The notes below the pieces were generated by a model. The model searched no databases. It saw only the letters and a list, made by a program, of their open reading frames with translations, and had not been told where the DNA came from. From positions 1,677,001 to 1,741,000 of the forward strand of contig NC_134677.1 of NCBI RefSeq assembly GCF_024713945.1: a DNA stretch of 64,000 nt. Direction: 5' to 3'. Position numbers and translations under genes: made by a program. This document shows positions 1 to 14,153 of this stretch, piece after piece; within the stretch, counting starts at the first letter, position 1; each line of letters starts with the position of its first letter. The DNA is from Dermatophagoides farinae (Eukaryota; Arthropoda; Arachnida; Sarcoptiformes; Pyroglyphidae).

Positions 1-2799
1 TTTCTAAGTCCAAAATCGGATATTTTCACACAGAAACGTGAATCAATTAGACAATTATTTGAATGTAATCGTCCATGATAGATATGTTCACTATTATGTA
101 GATGAGTCATTCCAGAAATGATATCATTTATAATTGAACAACGAAAAATCCAATCTAAATTCAATGATGAATTGGCCAATAATCCTCTAAGTGAACCTTT
201 TGAACAATATTCCGTTACAATGGCCAAACAATTTTCGGTGCAAATACCAAAAAATCTTGTCAAATTATCATGTGATATTTCACGCATCTGAAATGAATTT
301 ATGAAATTTGAGTGAGTGTAAGAGAAAAAAAAAACAAATCTAAAACTATTAATTACAATTTTCACTTCAATCAGTATTTCTTTGGATAAATCAAATTTAG
401 TTGTACGTAATTTTTTGATGACAACTTGATTTCCCTATGTGTATAATATAATAAAAATAATTACAATCGTATGATAAGTTTAAAACTGAATTTTTTTTGT
501 TTTGTTTCTACCTTATAGATTCCGGTGACAACAGAATCCATGGCCGTTTTAATTGAATCGGATTCAATATCCTAAAAAATTGAGATATATAAATGATTAT
601 TATGGATATAAAATTTCATACCCACACACACACACAAACAAACCTCATGATCAAAATCATAATTTGATCTTTCTAAATTGATCTGTTCAATTTCATCCCA
701 ACGGATTTTCCATGACATATTGGCAAGGGCAAATTTATATTTGATTTTTCTTCATTTAGAAATCAAAGATAGAATATAAAGAAAATGATAAATTATCAAA
801 ATACATATCAATTGGTTTACCTCAAAATAAATACAACAAGTAAGATTAATATAAATAGGACGGTTACGATTGTAACGATTGTGATGCCAAGAAATGTGAT
901 TCCTTTTTTTTAAGTGAAAAAAAAATGATCAATTACATTCAAATGGTAAATACAGCACAGACATACTTTTACATATGGCTCCATCGAATCCACATTTAGG
1001 AAAATCTTTTGGTACTTTACCATTTGGCCAATGTATTTTTTTGATCGATTCATATGTTTGCGTTGCACCATAATATCTTAACGCAACCTTTTTAAAAATA
1101 AAAACCATGTTTGAGAGAATGATTGTTCATTTTTTTTGTTTGAATTTTACCTCAAAAAGACCTGTTTCCGGATCAGTTTGATCAAGCAATGCATAATCTG
1201 CAATACGATCACCTTCAAGATCTATTGTTACATTGCCGGATATTCCGGAAAATGTTACATTTTTCATTGATTTTAATATTTTTTTACGTAAATCGACAAT
1301 TGTTGATGATTTTTGATTGATTGAATATGGTTGATTTTCACGCAATGATTTACATAATAATATAACTGAATCATGAAATGATGCAGTGAAATAGTTGACC
1401 ATTTGTTCATTATATTCAAAATTATATTCTTTCAATGCTAAATATTTAACTTGATCACTGAAACTTTTGTAATGTTCACCAGGTGGTTGATTTAGACTTA
1501 ATATCAACAATGATTGATATGCAAATTTAAGTTTTTCTTTGATTTCTTTGGATTCTGATAAAATATGGTGGTAAGATTCAGAGGAAAAAAAACTCACTTG
1601 GTTCATACTTACCATTACCACCAGCCCAAGATGTATTGCCGATGGCTTCTTTTTCAATCAATTCAGTATAGATGAATGCATAATCACCATTTGTCATGTT
1701 CATTGAATATGCAATCAACATCATGTTTCGTACCTCTTTTTCGCCACCAATTATAACGATAACTATTTTAAAACAAAAAATTTCACTTTAAAATTTTAAA
1801 ATTTAAAAAAAATAAAGATTCAAATCATCATACTTCGTGCACAAGAACGCATTCGTTCCATCACTAATCGTAGATTCGTTATAATCGTTTTATTATGATC
1901 ACGATTATAAGATTCTTTACAAGTGCAAACAAAATTTTTATATTCACTACGATTACGTTGTAATAACGAAAATAATTCTTCGGCTAATGTTGAATAATAA
2001 ATATCCTGATAACGGTAGATCAAACCAAAATGATACCAATTATGATGTGCCATAAATGCTAAAATGGCACGTGCTTTATCACGTAAATCATATGATGTTC
2101 GTATCAATGTACTATATGCTGAACGATCATCATTAATAACATCACCTAATCCGGTTAATATTGGTATTCCTAAATGGGCGGCTAAACGACCAACAACTTG
2201 TACATCATCACTACATGCTGGACCGATCAATGCAATGATTTTATTATTCGATATAACATCATACGCTTTTCCCAATGCAGCCGTTTCATTACATTGATTT
2301 GGATAGATTTCTTTAGTGAGATTTAAATAAATTTTATATTTTGATTGACATTTCTAAGTGTTGAAACAAAATGAATAAAGAGAAAAAAAAATTGAATAAA
2401 TGACCAATTTTATTTAATGGACAAAAAAAAATTGTGATTTATTTGATAATAACAAAACCAAAAAAACAAACAAACAAACAAACAAATGTGAATAATAATA
2501 ACTAACGAACAAACTTTCATAGCAATGTCGATTGCAGGTCCAATATGGACAAGATCAAAACGATTTGTACGACTTTTATCGACCATCAATACAAGAACAT
2601 TATAGGTGGAAATATCATTTTGTGTTGTTGTTGTAATAACAATTTTTGTCGATATTACCATCATCATCATGATGATGATGGCCACTATTGTGATGATAAT
2701 TTTATCACCAAAATGATATAAATATTTGTTGATAGACATTAATAATGATGATGATGATGTAATCAAAATTTGAAATTTATTCATTATATTCAAAACCAT
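1..2799 (-). CDS. Receptor-type guanylate cyclase, natriuretic-peptide-receptor-like (partial, 3' part beyond left edge)
   Basis: Single-pass membrane receptor expected to make cGMP when a peptide ligand binds outside the cell. Read from right to left it shows a hydrophobic N-terminal stretch (start taken at 2799; a later Met is possible), an ANF-receptor ligand-binding fold (exons about 2532-2799, 1834-2354, 1640-1765, 1149-1620 and 970-1090, the last carrying the family motif IHWPNGK...CGFDGAIC), one transmembrane helix at about 830-910 (ITFLGITIVTIVTVLFILIL), a juxtamembrane piece with MSWKIRWDEIEQ at about 655-770, and most of the kinase-homology domain in exons 512-571, 366-434 and 1-287. 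The catalytic loop reads HGRLHSNNCLIDSRF instead of HRD..N, so this is a pseudokinase as the family requires, while the DFG and the VVIKK lysine remain. The cyclase domain would lie left of the window. NPR1/NPR2-like is the best fit; other receptor cyclases are possible. Confidence 0.9.
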
Positions 2800-4039
2800 T
2801 TATGGTAGTACACAAAATATACAACACCATCACCACATAGAAAGTGATCAATATTTGAAAATGAATCCATTGGTGAATGGTGTGATGAAATGGACGAACA
2901 ACAACAAAAAAAAAATATCCGTAGAATCAGCATCAATTTCATCAATATAAAAGTTATATATTCTGATCAAAAAAAAAAAAAAAACGGCGGGATATCATCT
3001 CTCTGCATATACCAATTGGTATGTGATGCAATATATTCAAAAACGCAAACATACACACACACACAGAATATTATTATTATTAGATAATCTAATCAGTTAG
3101 ATAGATATATTACACCTATATCTTTTCCATTGAAATGAATGAATGAATGAAGAGAAAGAATTTCTCCTTGAACAACAATTACCGCATGTACAACAACAAA
3201 ATGCCACACACATACATACATTTAAGGATATAAATCCGATGGAGAATGGACATGGTATATATATTTTTTTCTGCTGTTGTTGTTGGTCGCTGGTCTTGTA
3301 TCCTTTCCTGGGCTTTATATTGGTGATGGTGTGGTTTACAGCAACAAATAACAATTTTGTTCATTTTTTTTCTGTTGAAAAAAAAAATTTTTTTTCCATT
3401 CTCATCGATCTTTTATGTGTGTGTGTGTGTTTGGCTTGTGCTTGTGTGTATATATATATGGGGAATAATTAAATTCTCTTTCCTGGTTCAATATTGATGA
3501 CAGCGTATGATGATGATAAAAAGTAAACAAACATTTAATCTTCATTATAATATATATATATAATAATATTCACATACGTTGTTGGTTCGATTTTGGCTAG
3601 TCCAAGTAATAGGATAGATAGATCAATCGATCGATCGATTGATCTCTGTGTTTCGTAAATTGATGATCATCATGATAATGATGATGAGCCATAAATGTTT
3701 GATATTATTCTCAATATCCTGGATTGAATTTTTTTTTCTCTCTCTTCTCTTTTTCTCATTTTCATCTGGCTAAAATTTTTCTTTTTTTCTTCTTTAGTTA
3801 TCTAAATATTGTATAGAATGTATGTATGTGTGTTTGTGTGTATGTATAATAAATATTGTCGAAAATTCATCCCCGGTTATTCGCCATTGCCATCATCATT
3901 GTCAATATCCGTCCAAATTCTATCGCCTGTCAAATAATGTGAAATAAAGAGAAAACAAATTATCGTAGTCGTTGTCGTAAACAAAAAAAAATTTGTATTC
4001 AAAATATCAAACAAATACCATCATCATTGGATAATATGA
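2800..4039. other. Spacer between receptor cyclase 5' end and WRAP53 3' end
   Basis: No convincing coding sequence. It should hold the receptor-cyclase promoter and 5' leader (right of 2799) and the WRAP53 3' untranslated region (left of 4040). It contains poly-A runs, a (CA)n run near 3055, (TG)n near 3416 and a 26-bp perfect palindrome at 3620-3645. On the minus strand 3885-3932 is open after an acceptor-like TTGACAG and reads GDRIWTDIDNDDGNGE then stop; it could be an alternative last exon of WRAP53, but no good donor in the right phase was found. Confidence 0.5.
3620..3645. repeat. 26-bp perfect palindrome
   Basis: The half-site AGATCAATCGATC is followed directly by its exact reverse complement, with a (GATC)/(CGAT) core. 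It sits next to a short GATA run. It could extrude as a cruciform or be a dimeric binding site; it may also be simple-sequence drift around a CGAT repeat. Confidence 0.9.
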
Positions 4040-5984
4040 TCAAACAACTAATTTTTTTTCCAATTTGTCATCATCATCGATATTGGATGTTTTGAACCAC
4101 CAAAATTTCATATTATTATCATATGTATAGATTTTTTTATAATCAAAAATAATATCTTCTTCATCATTGAAATCGAGTAAACATCGTTCACCGGATGTTG
4201 TAGCCAATAATGGTAATGAAGGATGTAAACTTGCAAATAAAAAAAAAATACAAACAATCCATTATTATTAAGTTATATCTATATATTGGGTATGGTCATT
4301 CATGCAAATGATGACAATCACAATGATCATTAAAAAACAAAACAAACACACACACTTACCTAATACCATTAACACGATTATTGTGTGAATGAAATTCATT
4401 AAATGGTTTCAATACTTTATTATCGCTATCGAGTGTTGATTGTTGATATAGATTATAAAATCTAACTTGTTGATCATCACCAGTGGCCAATATGTTATGT
4501 TGAAAATTTACATCAAAATAGATACGTTGATTAGTTGGACAATCACGGCGAATAATATGTAATATTTCTCCATAATTACGTAGATCCCAACAAAGTATTT
4601 CTTGATCCTTTTCACATTTTAAATACAGAAAAAAAATCATGTTGACATATGGCATCTAAAAGAATTTCCAGTTTTTTTCAGGTTACCTTTCTTGCTCCAC
4701 TATAAAGTCTCATATTATCGGGTGATAATTGTAAATTTGTTACGCCACCATGATGTCCTTTCAATGTGGCAATATGTTCCATAGTATCGATATCATATAA
4801 TCCAATCAATCGATTAAATGATCCGGTTGCAAATAATTGATCATTGCATGACAAACACGAAATAATTCCTTTAGGAATGTCATCTTGTAATTGTTATTGT
4901 ATATAGATGGAAATTCAATGTTTCCAATTTAGGCAAAAAAAAAATTTGATTAATAATAAATTCTTCTATATCGATATTATATTTCATCATCATCAAACAA
5001 AATAAATATCGAATAATACATACAGATATAATTTCCATGTTTACCCGGTCTAGATAAATCAAATATGCATATAAATTTTTCATATCCAGCTAAGATTTTT
5101 TTACCATCAGCCATAAAACATACAGAACGGGCCGATACTAATTCACAAACATTATCTTCGGCTATATATGATGCAAACAATCGACCAGTATATGCATCCC
5201 ATAAATGTATTGGCACATCACGACTACAGCAAAGTAAACTAAATAGCAAAAAAATAAAAATAAAAAAAAATAAAAATAATTCAATTTGTTCGTTTTATAC
5301 ATACAAAATTGATGTTGTTGTTGATAATGATAATAAACATACAAAAAAATAAATATATTTATAAGAAACACTTACAAACATGTAGCATAATCCAATGAAT
5401 TCATGTATGGATACCAACAATAATCATAAATTATCTGTGATTCTTTCAATTCTAGTACAGAAAGCTTTGAAAATTAAATGAAAAAAAAATAAATAAATCA
5501 ATTAGTTTCTGATTGAACAATAATAAGATTGAATTGTTTTGTGATTGCAATCATCAAGAGATCAGAACGAAAAAAAAAATTCCTTTCATAATTGAATCTT
5601 TTATTGTTGTTTTGATTATTATTGGATTCGAAAAGCCTATGAATTCTAATAATCGGAATTTCGAATCAAGATTCAATTAATAATCAAATTCGCCTTTAGA
5701 ACATCATGTTTGAATTTTTATACAATATAAAAATGAATCATTATGAATTTTCATAACTAACTAACCAATTCTTCTGGTTCGTCGATTATATTATCTAAAT
5801 TATCGATAAATTTTTGTGGTAAATTAAAAATACGAATACGATGATCATCACTATTCGTACAGATACATGATCCATCTGGTGCCCATTTACATCCACGTAA
5901 ACAATTGCCAAATGAACGGCCAGATTTTGTGAAATTCTTTTCAGCTTTATTCACCAATATTGGTGTTGTATCAAAAGATGACAT
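4040..5984 (-). CDS. WRAP53: WRAP53 / TCAB1 (WDR79) WD40 protein, telomerase Cajal body protein
   Basis: WD40 propeller protein that binds the CAB box of scaRNAs and telomerase RNA and takes them to Cajal bodies. Six exons (about 5757-5984, 5380-5466, 5040-5238, 4687-4888, 4361-4609, 4040-4226) give roughly 380 residues. Family motifs are clear: LRGCKWAPDGSCICTNSDD near the start, VPIHLWDAYTGRLFASY, SVCFMADGKKILAGYE, LKGHHGGVTNLQLSPD, EILCWDLRNYGEILH, and near the end SLHPSLPLLATTSGERC followed by FWW. Vertebrate proteins carry a long disordered N-terminal part of about 150 residues that is missing here; the protein starts close to the first blade. The stop chosen is TGA at 4040-4042. A palindromic E-box lies 64 bp upstream of the start codon. 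Confidence 0.93.
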
Positions 5985-6531
5985 TTTTTCTTAAAAAAAA
6001 AATTATTATTATGTCAAACGAATTTTTTGAAAAAAACCACATTAGAATCACGTGATAGAAACGCTATGGTATACTATTTTAACTATACCGTTCATATTCG
6101 GTAAAAATTGATGAGATTTGATGAGAAAAAACGAATTAAGATTTGGAAAAAAAATATATTTTTATTTTATACAAAAAAAACATCATTTCATGTTTATTCA
6201 ATAAAAAAAGATTCCAAATAATATCGATTTTCGTCACATTGTAAATCGTCCATGGGCGGATAGAGGGAAAGTATTGAGAAAAATGGGCAAAGGAAAGAAG
6301 ACTATGAAATGCAAATTGGTCGATCATCTATTTGTGATTGGATTTATGGTTTGTTTGTTTTTTTTTGGATTTCTGGGAGATTTTTTAAAATAATAAAAAA
6401 ACGAAGATTTAGAGGTATATTTACAAACAAGAACACACACACACACAAAAAAAACACTCGTGTAATAAAACGGGAAGATTCAATGTTCGATTGGAAAGAA
6501 AAGTAAAATACGAGAAAAAATCCATGTGTGA
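5985..6531. other. Spacer: WRAP53 promoter and arrestin 3' untranslated region
   Basis: Contains the WRAP53 upstream region with the E-box at 6048-6055, and the 3' untranslated region of the arrestin gene, which also runs leftward. Poly-A runs and a short (CA)n at about 6435 are present. No coding sequence is supported. Confidence 0.6.
6048..6055. promoter_or_regulatory. Palindromic E-box TCACGTGA upstream of WRAP53
   Basis: Full 8-bp palindrome of the type bound by bHLH-zipper factors (USF, MITF/TFE, MYC/MAX/MXD). It lies 64 bp before the WRAP53 ATG, a usual promoter position. CACGTG is rare in such AT-rich DNA. Function is inferred from position only. Confidence 0.5.
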
Positions 6532-8553
6532 TTAAGTATTGCCTTTTAGACGTAATCGAGCGAAATCTTCAAAGATTATATCATCATTGTCTTCCTCTTC
6601 TCTGTAGATTTAGATGGGAAAAAAATTTATGAAAATTAGACTTTTTTTCTGTAATCAAAAATCCAAAAAGAAAACAATTGTGTATACATACTCTAATTGA
6701 ATTAAATGTCCATTATTCGTATTGCTGTTATCTTCAGTTTTTTTACTATTATTGGTCACCGTTTCGCTTATTTTCGGTTCATCCGGTTTCGGATGCATTA
6801 ATATGAATGGTAATTCGGCCACGACATCACCACCCAATGGACCTAGGATTAATTTCACTTTTACTTTATATCGTACAATTATGCCAAGATTTTCTTTCTG
6901 AGAAGCATCGATTATTCTGTAATATGAGAAATAATAAAAAAAAAATAAATTAATGGCTTTGTTTACATGTACAAACAAAGAGGAGAAAAAAGTATCAAAT
7001 AACTTACATGGTTGATGAGGCTAAATTAGTATCTTCATGTTTCAATTGGCCATCCAATGCCAATCCGCGTTTATCTTTATTTTCAGCTAATAATGGTTTT
7101 AAATTATAAACTTTAGATAATGTAAATCCAGGACCAACAGGACATCCATCTCTGTAGGTATGATGTATATATGTCAAAAATAAATAAATAAAAAGTGAGT
7201 TGAATTTCAAAGAATTGTCAATAAATAAAAAAAACACATACTCGCTTTCAATTTCTGCCACCGTACATTTATATTGAGCAGTGGAGAAAAGGCATATGTC
7301 GGCAAATTGTCGAACAGATACTTTAATTTTCTTGACAGTTCGATTTGAATTATTCGCTACATGAACATTGACGACAATATCTTCACCATGATGATATAGC
7401 TATAATAAAGTTAATTTCATTTCATCAATATTATAAGATTGAAAATTTTTTCAATGATTTAACAAAAAAAACTAACCTCTTTATCAAGCGATGCTTCAAG
7501 ATGTAATTTATTGGGAGACATGACAAAATCTTTACTAACTTCAATACAAGGTTGATCACCTTGTTTACTTGGTGCATAAACAATTTTACGTATAGCTAAA
7601 CGAACGGAATTACGTTTATGTGGTTTATCATTAACTGAATCGGCAACATATGCTTTAAGTTCATAATCAACACCACATGGTTTACCCGTATCACCAGGTG
7701 CCGGTTGTAATGTAACCGATGCTGGACAATGTGGTGGAAGCTAAAATTTGAATAATTGAGTAATTTATTCATTAGACAAATAACAAAAACAAACCTCAAA
7801 AAAGAATGGATATGCATTGGAACCCAATTTTTTGATCAGCCTTTCTTGTAGCCTTGTTAATGATCTTGCTGGTGTTGTTGTTGTTGTTGTTGTAGTTGTC
7901 GTTGTCGTATTATCATTTTTAAGCGGATATAATTGTTCAGCTGAAAGGAAGAGATCTTTACGAAACGTTAAACCAAGTACATCTAAATCTTCACGTCCAT
8001 AACGGAATGCAGCCAATACATGGCCATATACTTTTCTTTCCTTTATATAATCAGGATCGACTAATACAACGCCGTCTTTATAAAATGAAACAAAAACAAA
8101 AAAAAAACAAAGAGAGAAAATAATGATAAATTTTAATTACAAACAAAAAAAAATTCATACCAATAGGATCGATATGGCTCAGATGATCAACAAAATCTCT
8201 TTTTCCGAGATAAACAGTAATCTATGGACAATAAAAACAACAAAAACAAAGACAATTATTTCCATTATTTTTTATAAGGAAAAAAATCGAAATGAAATGA
8301 AATTTATTACCTTTCCATTAGGTGAACTTTTTTTGAACACCCTGAATAATAATAAAACGATATAATGATAATGAATGATTAGATATTATTATTCAATTCA
8401 ATTGAAAATCAAAATGAAACAAAACAAAACAAAATTGAAAAAAAAGAAAGATTTTGTCCAAACTTACCTTGTTCCCTGTTTTTTACTGTCTTCATTATTA
8501 TTGTTATTATTATTATTGTTAGTATTATTGCTATTATTTGAACTATTATCCAT
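6532..8553 (-). CDS. Beta-arrestin (kurtz-type non-visual arrestin)
   Basis: Cytosolic adaptor that binds phosphorylated GPCRs, stops G-protein signalling and links receptors to clathrin and AP-2. The start is at 8553 after an Asn/Ser-rich leader; then [20 protein letters not shown], the N-domain ([37 protein letters not shown]), and the C-domain ending in the conserved tail. The tail holds LIQLE, which fits the clathrin-box pattern L-hydrophobic-x-hydrophobic-D/E, and [15 protein letters not shown], the AP-2 beta-adaptin motif F-x-x-F-x-x-x-R. Both endocytic motifs mark a non-visual arrestin. At least eight exons with short introns. Odd feature: a run of twelve threonines coded by an ACA repeat in the N-domain loop before [17 protein letters not shown] (7871-7908). 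Stop TAA at 6532-6534. Confidence 0.95.
7871..7908 (-). repeat. Coding (ACA)n microsatellite giving poly-Thr in arrestin
   Basis: On the plus strand it reads as GTT/GTC/GTA repeats; on the coding strand as ACA/ACG/ACT codons for twelve Thr. It lies in a surface loop of the arrestin N-domain between LYPLKNDN and PARSLTRL, where other arrestins have a few residues. Repeat length is probably polymorphic. Confidence 0.8.
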
Positions 8554-11500
8554 TTAAATAATATATATTTGTATGTGGTGTATATTGTATATATGATGAT
8601 TATGATGAATAAACGACGATATTCTCTCTTATGTCGAAAATAATGTAATGATATATAATTAGAATTTTTTTTTTGATTGATACAAAAAAACACCTGTGAA
8701 AATGATGATTATGTCATTTTTAAGAGATGAAAATAATGAAGATTGAAAATGGAATAACACAGGTAAATACAGTAGCAAAGAGGAAAAAATCGAATGTTTG
8801 TCTATATTGACGATTGGTTGTTGCAAAAAAAGAAAATTGATTTAAAATCAATTACAATCTGGTAATTTTCATTTTTTTAAAGCAAAAGAAAAAAACCATT
8901 AATGCTGAGATCATCATCATCATCAATCGATTAATTAATTTGATTCGATTGGATTTAATTGAAAATTATCCAACATTTACAGGGAAATTTGGTTGTCGAT
9001 AAGACATAACGAATCACTGGAATCATAAGAGTATTTTCTTTATTATTTTATGATGATTGGAATTGGAAAATGATTGAAGATTATTCACTTTTAATTTAAA
9101 ATCATCAGCTGTCATCATCGAAAAACAATGACTCAAACAAGAACAAAAAATTTTTTTTTTTTGCACAATATTCGAATTTATTTGAAATTCAGAATACTAA
9201 TCCCGGGTTTTCACAGTAACGAACATACACACACACACATACAATTTTCAGTAATATTATTCTTCAGAATTTTGATGATGATGGGTGATGAACATCAATT
9301 ATAACTTATATATACAAAAAAAAAACACAGAACAGAGGATTGTTGAAAAAAGAATGAAAACTTTTTTTTTTTGATTGAAGACAGAACTCAAGAGACCTGT
9401 GATGATGATGATGATGTTGATGATGATGTTGTTGTTGTTGATGATGATGCAGAGCGAATTTTACAACCAACACATACATTTTTTTTTTTTTTTTTTTTTT
9501 TGGTACCTCAAACAGGCTTGTATTGTGTGCATGATATAAAACACCAAAATATTCACACACACACACACAAAGTTCTTTCATTTCATTATATCAATCAAGT
9601 TTTGCTTCTACAACAAATATAGGTTCAACCCACATTTATTGTATTGGTAGTAGTAGTCAATATAATAGTTGATTAATGTTCTACTTTTTCATTCATTCAT
9701 TCATATATTATATTTCTTCCGCTACTACCTGCCGCATTTACACACATACACACACACACAGACAAATAATTTATATACAAAATGCGCGAATAGAAATGAA
9801 ATTTGAACAGCTATATGAAATGAAATTCTTTTATTATCATTTATACCGTAATATATTCAATAACATTCACATACATAATAATATATGATGATGATGGTTG
9901 ACAAATTTATCAATTGATTTTGATTGAAAAAAAAATAAATAAGAATCTGGTAATTTTTTCTTTTTCAATCAACCATACACACACACACACACACACATAG
10001 TATGTTTTTTTTCATTTCAATTATTTAAATTTAAAAAAAAATTACATTCATACGAATTATAGGCAAACAAAAAAAAATGCAGATAAATTAAATAGATTAA
10101 TATTATATTATATATAAATGTTGACAGTACAAAAAAAAATCGAATCTCATGATGATGATGGTGGTGATCATATTTGATGTTTTCAAATCGATATCCGGTC
10201 ATTTTTTTTCTGTGTTTATTTGTTGAATACCGGATTTAGATTTTGATTGTTGTTTTTTTTATTGATTAAAAAATATAATATTGCTTGTATACATCAATTG
10301 AAATTTGATTGTGTGTGTGTGTGTGTGTATAGCAAATAATAATTAGTAGTGGTGGTAATAAGTAGAAATGTGAATTTTAAATAAAATTATAATAATTTAA
10401 ATAGAAAAAAAATGATAAAAATTCAATTCCGCTTCGTATACGTTATTAATGGATGGCATCAATTTTTGTTGTTGTTGTTGTTGTCGTTTTTGGTTGCTGA
10501 AATTCATTCGAATGTCGAAGAAAAATCCAAAAATATTAGCACCGTACACACACACACACACACATCAAGCACTTATTTGTTTCATTTTACGATTTATTTT
10601 AAAAAAAATTCTGACGAATATCTTTTCTTTTTTTTTGCTCAGCAACCAATTTTTGATTGTTATTTTGAAGCGATTGTAATTATGAAGAAAAAAAAATCTT
10701 TATCAACAAAAAAAAAATCCAGTTTTCTTTTTTTTTCAACAAATACAGCCATTTTCATCGGATTTATTTTCATTTTCCAGTGGTAATGGTTTCAATGGAA
10801 TCGCTGCGTATATAATTGATCGATAGATGGATGGATGGATGAATGGATGGAGAGAGGGAAAGTAAAAAAAAAAGTTCAGATTCAAAAATTATAAATAAAA
10901 ATGTTTCGATGGATACAACATCAACAACAACAGCAACAACAACAACGACAGAAACTTTTTATCATTCCCATGAAAACCAACCAATTATTCACATGTGCAA
11001 AATGTTGAGTATTTTGTACAATTCCCGAAATAAATGTGTTTATTTTAATTTTTTTTTTTTTTGTCAGAAACGAATAACAGAAAACATCAATCGATTTGTG
11101 ATCGAATCGAAAAACATTGTGGGCGTGTGTGTGTATCTTGATGTTTTTGTTGTTGTTGTTGTTGTTGTCATTCGAAACATCAACAAAATCAAATAAGGGA
11201 GTTATTTTATTCGCATGCAAATTGCAAATCAACGTTTTCATCTGTGGAACACAATGGTGGATTTTAATTTTTCCAACAATATAGCACATGCAAAGGAAAG
11301 TAATGATTTTTTTTTGTTTTTGGTAGAAAAAAAGTAATTTATTTTAATTCATTTTTTTTCGTTTCGATCATTAGATTTTTGATTTTATCACACGTACTTA
11401 TCAATAACAATGATGATAAAATAACATGCCAGTTTTGCTCTTAAACACTAAAAAATATATTATAAACTCATGCAAATCAAAATACCAAGGAATTCGGCTA

Positions 11501-11751
11501 ATGGGAAAATACCATCAAATCAAAATAAAAAAAAAGATACAGGTATATTGTACTCAGAAGGTTGGTAGTTTGTGTGAGTGTAATTGAAATTGAAAAAAGG
11601 TGCAATGAATTAATTTAATTTTTTTTTGTTTCTAAGGAAATATATGAATCAGCAACAACAGTAAAAAAAAAGAAAAAAAATTTTCATTCCATTTAAAACA
11701 TGCATCATCATTATGTAATGAAATTCCATAGATAAAAAAAAACATTCAACA
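8554..11751. other. 3.2 kb repeat-rich spacer between arrestin 5' end and Rab6 3' end
   Basis: No open frame here looks like a protein; all are built of poly-A/T, (CA)n and (GAT)n. The left part should hold the arrestin promoter and possibly untranslated 5' exons, the right part the Rab6 3' untranslated region. Notable simple repeats: (GAT)n/(GTT)n at 9401-9448, poly-T at 9479-9500, (CA)n at 9733-9760 and 9974-9999, (TG)n at 10310-10328, (GTT)n at 10468-10484, (ACA)n at 10917-10950. Confidence 0.6.

Positions 11752-14153
<2,402 letters not shown>

Noticed and set aside
3790-3825. miR-9-like string TCTTTAGTTATCTAA
   Set aside because: Differs from miR-9 in and after the seed, and no complementary arm is found nearby.
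9306-9622. Overlapping open frames on both strands (poly-Asp, poly-Val, poly-His)
   Set aside because: They are translations of (GAT)n/(GTT)n, poly-T and (CA)n; no domain and no splice context.
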